This document shows, one piece after another, positions 61,018 to 64,000 of a stretch of 64,000 nucleotides of DNA. Source of the DNA: JAICJC01 sp963757605 (GTDB lineage Bacteria; Actinomycetota; Thermoleophilia; Gaiellales; JAICJC01); NCBI GenBank assembly GCA_963757605.1, contig CAVWSF010000003.1, positions 806,001 through 870,000 on the forward strand. Direction: 5' to 3'. The translations under genes were made by a program, and so were the position numbers. Below the pieces are notes generated by a model. It was not told the DNA's origin and did no database searches. It worked only from the letters and a program-made list of their open reading frames with translations. Numbering within the stretch: position 1 is the stretch's first letter; each line of letters opens with the position of its first letter.

Positions 61018-64000
61018 GCGCGCCGCTCGCCGACCAGGCCGCGCGCGACCGGATCGTCTCCGCGCTCGACGCCAACCTGTGCGTCGAGGCGGCAGCGGGC
61101 ACCGGCAAGACAACCGTCCTCGTCGAGCGGGTCACTAACCTGCTCGCGACCGGCACCGTCGGCGTCGACGAGCTCGCCGTCATCACCTTCACCGAGAAGG
61201 CCGCGGCGGAGCTCTCGACGCGGGTGCGCGACGACCTCGAGCGGCGGGCCGCCTCGGCCGAGGGCGCCGAGCGGGAGCGCCTCCTCGACGCGGCCCGCGA
61301 CCTCTACCGAGCCCGGATCGAGACAATCCATAGCTTCGCCACCGGGCTCCTGCGCGAGCGGCCCGTCGAGGCCGGGCTCGACCCGCTCTTCGCGGTGCTG
61401 GAGGGCGTCGCCGGCGGCCTCGACTTCGACGCGGCCTACAACCGGTTCGAGGACGACCTCCTCGCCCAGCCGCTGCCGGAGCTCGAGCTCGCGCTGCGCA
61501 GGGGGTTCGGGCTGGCGGAGCTTCACGAGGCGTGCATCCATCTGCACGCGCACCGCTACCTGCTGCCGCTGCGGCACCCGTCGGCGGACTCGGTCGACGT
61601 GGAGGCGACCGTGGCCGAGCTGCGCTGGATCGCCGAGGAGCTGCGCGGCCTGCTCATCCGGCACAGCCCGCCCGGCGACGACAAGTTGGTGCCGATCGTC
61701 GAGGGCATCATCGAATGGGTCGAGGCGCTCGCCGCGCTCGACCCTCCCGAGCGGGAGCGCTGGCTGCTCACCCGCACTCCGGCGAAGACGAACAAGAACG
61801 CCGGATCGAAGGCGAACTGGGGCGGCGACAAGCCGCGCATCGGCGAGCTCCAGGGCGAGTACTGCGAAGCGGTCGAGAGAAACCAGGCCGGCCTGCGCAC
61901 GGAGGCACTCCTCGGCATCCTGCCGCACGTCGAGCGGTTCGTCGGCGAGTACGCCGCCGACCGCAAACGGCGCGGACGGGCCGACTTCGACGACCTCCTC
62001 TTCTGGGCACGCGATCTGCTTCGCGAGAGCGAGGTGGCCCGCACGTACCTGCGCGGCCGCTTCCGGGCCGTCCTGATCGATGAGTTCCAAGACACCGACC
62101 CTGTCCAAGCGGAGCTGGCGGTCCTCCTGACGAGTGACGATCCGCCCGGCGCCGATTGGCGCGCGTTGCGACCGGCGAGTGGGCGGTTGACGGTCGTCGG
62201 CGATCCCAAGCAGTCGATCTACCGCTTCCGCCGGGCCGACATCACCGTCTACGACCAGGTGAAGGCGAAGGCGCTGGCTCGAGGGAGCGAGCAGATCTCG
62301 ACCAACTTCCGCTCCAACCCGCGGCTGCTCGCGTGCCTGAACGCCGCCTTCGACGTGATCCTCCAGGCCGAGGCCGGCGTCCAGCCGGGGAACGTCCCGC
62401 TCGACGCGCCGAGCGGCGCCGACCCGGCCCGGCGAACGCCGGTCGTAGTCGCCGAGGGCCGGTTCGACGGGAACGCGGAGGGGATGCGGGCCGAGGAGGC
62501 GCGCGTCATCGCCGGCCTCCTGCACGCCGCCCGCCGCGACGGCTGGGAGATCCGCGACCGCCACGACGGGAACGCGTGGCGGACGTGCAGGTGGGGCGAC
62601 ATGGCCGTCCTGATGCCGGCCCGCACCGGGATCGAGCACTACGAGCAGGCGCTGGCCGCGGCGGGGATCCCGTACCGCCACGAGGGCTCCCGCGACTTCT
62701 TCCAGCGCGACGAGGTGCGCGACCTGATCTGGGTGCTCTCGGCCATCGACGACCCGACCGACCGGCTCGCGCTCGTCGGAGCGCTGCGCTCGAGCGCGTT
62801 TGCGATCAGCGACGAGGAGCTCGTGATCCACGTCGCGGAGGCGGGCCCCCTCAACTACCGCTCGCCGCGGAAGGGGCCGAGCGACATCGTGAACGAGGCC
62901 CTCGCGGAGCTCTACGACCTCCACAAGATGCGGCGCGGGCTGTCGCTGGCGGAGGTCGTCCGGCGCGTGGTCGAGCGCACCCGCCTGGTCGAGTTCGCGC
63001 TCACGCAGCGCGACGGCGAGCAGGGGGCCGCCAACCTGCTTGCGATCGTGGACGACGCGCGGCTCTTCGCCGCCGCGGGCGGGGGCGGCCTGCGGCCGTT
63101 CATCCGCCACCTGCGCGACTCGATGGAGCAGGAGGCGATCGAGATCGAGGCCACCGTCGCGGAGGAGACCGACGACGTGGTGCGGATCATGACCATGCAC
63201 GGCGCAAAGGGGCTCGAGTTCCCGATCGTGGCGCTCGCGAACCTGGGCGGGACGGGCGGCACGCAGCGCGCGCCGGTGCCGCGCGAGCACGAGTCGTTCC
63301 TGCACTTCCGCGTGGGCGCCGGGTCGCTCAGCCGCAGCGGTCACTTCGCGACGCCCGGCTACGACGAGGTATGGGAGGCGGAGAAGCGCTACGGAGAGGC
63401 CGAGCGGCTGCGGCTGCTCTACGTCGCGGCGACCCGAGCCCGCGAGCATCTGCTCGTGCCGTGTGTGGTCGGTCGTGCCGCCGCGAAGGGGCTCCTGGCG
63501 GCGCTGGTGAGCGCGCTTCCTGTTGACCCTGCGCTGGTGGAGGTGGTCGACGCGACCGCGGTTGCAGCGCCGGCCGTCGAGGCCGAGGAGGCCGCGCCGG
63601 TCGAGGAGCCGGCCGTCGAAGCCGCGGTCGCGGGGCGGGCTGCGTGGATCGCGGAGCGCGAAGGGTTGCGCGAGCGCGCCGGGCTCGAGCGCGAGATCGA
63701 GACCGCAACCAGTCGCGAGCGCGCAGTCGGCCCGCTCGCCGCCGAGGTGGCGACGTTCGGGGCCTCGCTCCTGGTCGCCGACGGCCCGCCGATCCCGGTC
63801 GGAGATGCGGTTCACATGGTCATGGAGCGGGTGAGCCTCCCGGACGCGGCCGATCTGGACGCGATCGCGAACGACGTCTGCCTCGAAGGCGACATCGCGG
63901 AGCACGAGGCCGACGTCGTCGCCATGTGCCGGGCATGCCTTCAGGCGGAGTCGGTGCGACGGGCGCTGGCCGGCGGGCGCTGGTGGCGCGAAGTGCCGTT
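61014..64000 (+). CDS. AddA-like UvrD/Rep-family helicase (cut by window edge)
   Basis: At least 995 residues, GTG start overlapping the AddB-like stop by GTGA. Superfamily 1A motifs: CVEAAAGTGKTTVLVERV (Walker A), LIDEFQDTDPVQ (Walker B), VVGDPKQSIYRFRRAD (motif III), STNFRSN (motif IV), IMTMHGAKGLEFPIV (motif V) and LLYVAATRAREHL (motif VI). The AddA C-terminal nuclease domain would lie at or beyond the edge; GDAVHMVMER near 63,800 may be its start. This is the motor of the AddAB-like recombination complex. Confidence 0.9.
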   Translation, partial: MSAPLADQAARDRIVSALDANLCVEAAAGTGKTTVLVERVTNLLATGTVGVDELAVITFTEKAAAELSTRVRDDLERRAASAEGAERERLLDAARDLYRARIETIHSFATGLLRERPVEAGLDPLFAVLEGVAGGLDFDAAYNRFEDDLLAQPLPELELALRRGFGLAELHEACIHLHAHRYLLPLRHPSADSVDVEATVAELRWIAEELRGLLIRHSPPGDDKLVPIVEGIIEWVEALAALDPPERERWLLTRTPAKTNKNAGSKANWGGDKPRIGELQGEYCEAVERNQAGLRTEALLGILPHVERFVGEYAADRKRRGRADFDDLLFWARDLLRESEVARTYLRGRFRAVLIDEFQDTDPVQAELAVLLTSDDPPGADWRALRPASGRLTVVGDPKQSIYRFRRADITVYDQVKAKALARGSEQISTNFRSNPRLLACLNAAFDVILQAEAGVQPGNVPLDAPSGADPARRTPVVVAEGRFDGNAEGMRAEEARVIAGLLHAARRDGWEIRDRHDGNAWRTCRWGDMAVLMPARTGIEHYEQALAAAGIPYRHEGSRDFFQRDEVRDLIWVLSAIDDPTDRLALVGALRSSAFAISDEELVIHVAEAGPLNYRSPRKGPSDIVNEALAELYDLHKMRRGLSLAEVVRRVVERTRLVEFALTQRDGEQGAANLLAIVDDARLFAAAGGGGLRPFIRHLRDSMEQEAIEIEATVAEETDDVVRIMTMHGAKGLEFPIVALANLGGTGGTQRAPVPREHESFLHFRVGAGSLSRSGHFATPGYDEVWEAEKRYGEAERLRLLYVAATRAREHLLVPCVVGRAAAKGLLAALVSALPVDPALVEVVDATAVAAPAVEAEEAAPVEEPAVEAAVAGRAAWIAEREGLRERAGLEREIETATSRERAVGPLAAEVATFGASLLVADGPPIPVGDAVHMVMERVSLPDAADLDAIANDVCLEGDIAEHEADVVAMCRACLQAESVRRALAGGRWWREVP

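Noticed and set aside
60948..63905. Long minus-strand open frame opposite the AddA-like gene
   Set aside because: A codon shadow of the helicase, which has all superfamily 1 motifs in the plus frame.

Overview
The window is very GC-rich DNA whose codons end almost always in G or C, with many GTG and a few TTG starts. Genes are packed tightly with ATGA or GTGA overlaps. The gene families point to an actinomycete, most likely the Thermoleophilia/Gaiellales side of Actinomycetota: CoxL-type molybdenum hydroxylase, zinc-ribbon cyclase-ATPase-TPR protein, Vms1-like release factor, many TetR/GntR regulators. That placement is inference. No rRNA, tRNA, CRISPR array, transposase or replication origin was seen.

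Layout. 1-9.4 kb: a cut MFS transporter, a sugar-metabolism operon (FrlD-like kinase, LysA-like decarboxylase, VOC protein, aldose epimerase), a leftward group (disulfide oxidoreductase, enoyl-CoA hydratase, alarmone-hydrolase-like HD protein, membrane protein) facing a TetR gene, then mscL and a secreted phosphoesterase. 9.4-14.5 kb: a CoxS-CoxL-CoxM-CoxG operon of the form II/xanthine dehydrogenase type. 14.5-21 kb: a GAF-PAS-GGDEF-EAL protein, a yybP-ykoY manganese riboswitch in front of terC, a Vms1-like protein, and a TetR/MFS pair with matching operators. 21-30 kb: a threonine dehydratase, an MFS transporter, a large cyclase regulator, a secreted protein, FtsH. 30.7-33.8 kb: a TIR-KAP fusion gene preceded by three tiny ORFs behind a good promoter, the best candidate for an undescribed defence system. 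33.8-41 kb: DapA-like lyase, SDR, L,D-transpeptidase, MTHFR with a degenerate glutamate-racemase-like partner, an HD-LuxR regulator and a flippase-like protein. 42-47.8 kb: a five-gene catabolic operon (kinase, SDR, RidA, class III aminotransferase, acyl-CoA ligase) facing its probable GntR regulator. 48-51 kb: Rieske oxygenase and a WYL regulator. 51-57.3 kb: an accessory island (sigma factor, HTH protein, ImmA/IrrE peptidase, ARPP-1 protein, three PD-(D/E)XK-like proteins, DUF3800). 57.8-64 kb: an AddB-like and AddA-like helicase-nuclease pair, the latter cut by the window edge.

Two window-wide patterns matter. Many genes lack a Shine-Dalgarno but carry a TANNNT box 6-8 nt before the start codon, as expected for leaderless transcripts. 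About 16 apparent frameshifts interrupt otherwise well-conserved genes, nearly all between 38 and 55 kb; consensus sequencing error is the simplest explanation, but several of these genes lie in the accessory island and true decay is possible. Three palindromic repeats (GGGGTCAGACCCC or GGTGCCAGGCACC cores with A/T arms) sit at gene ends.
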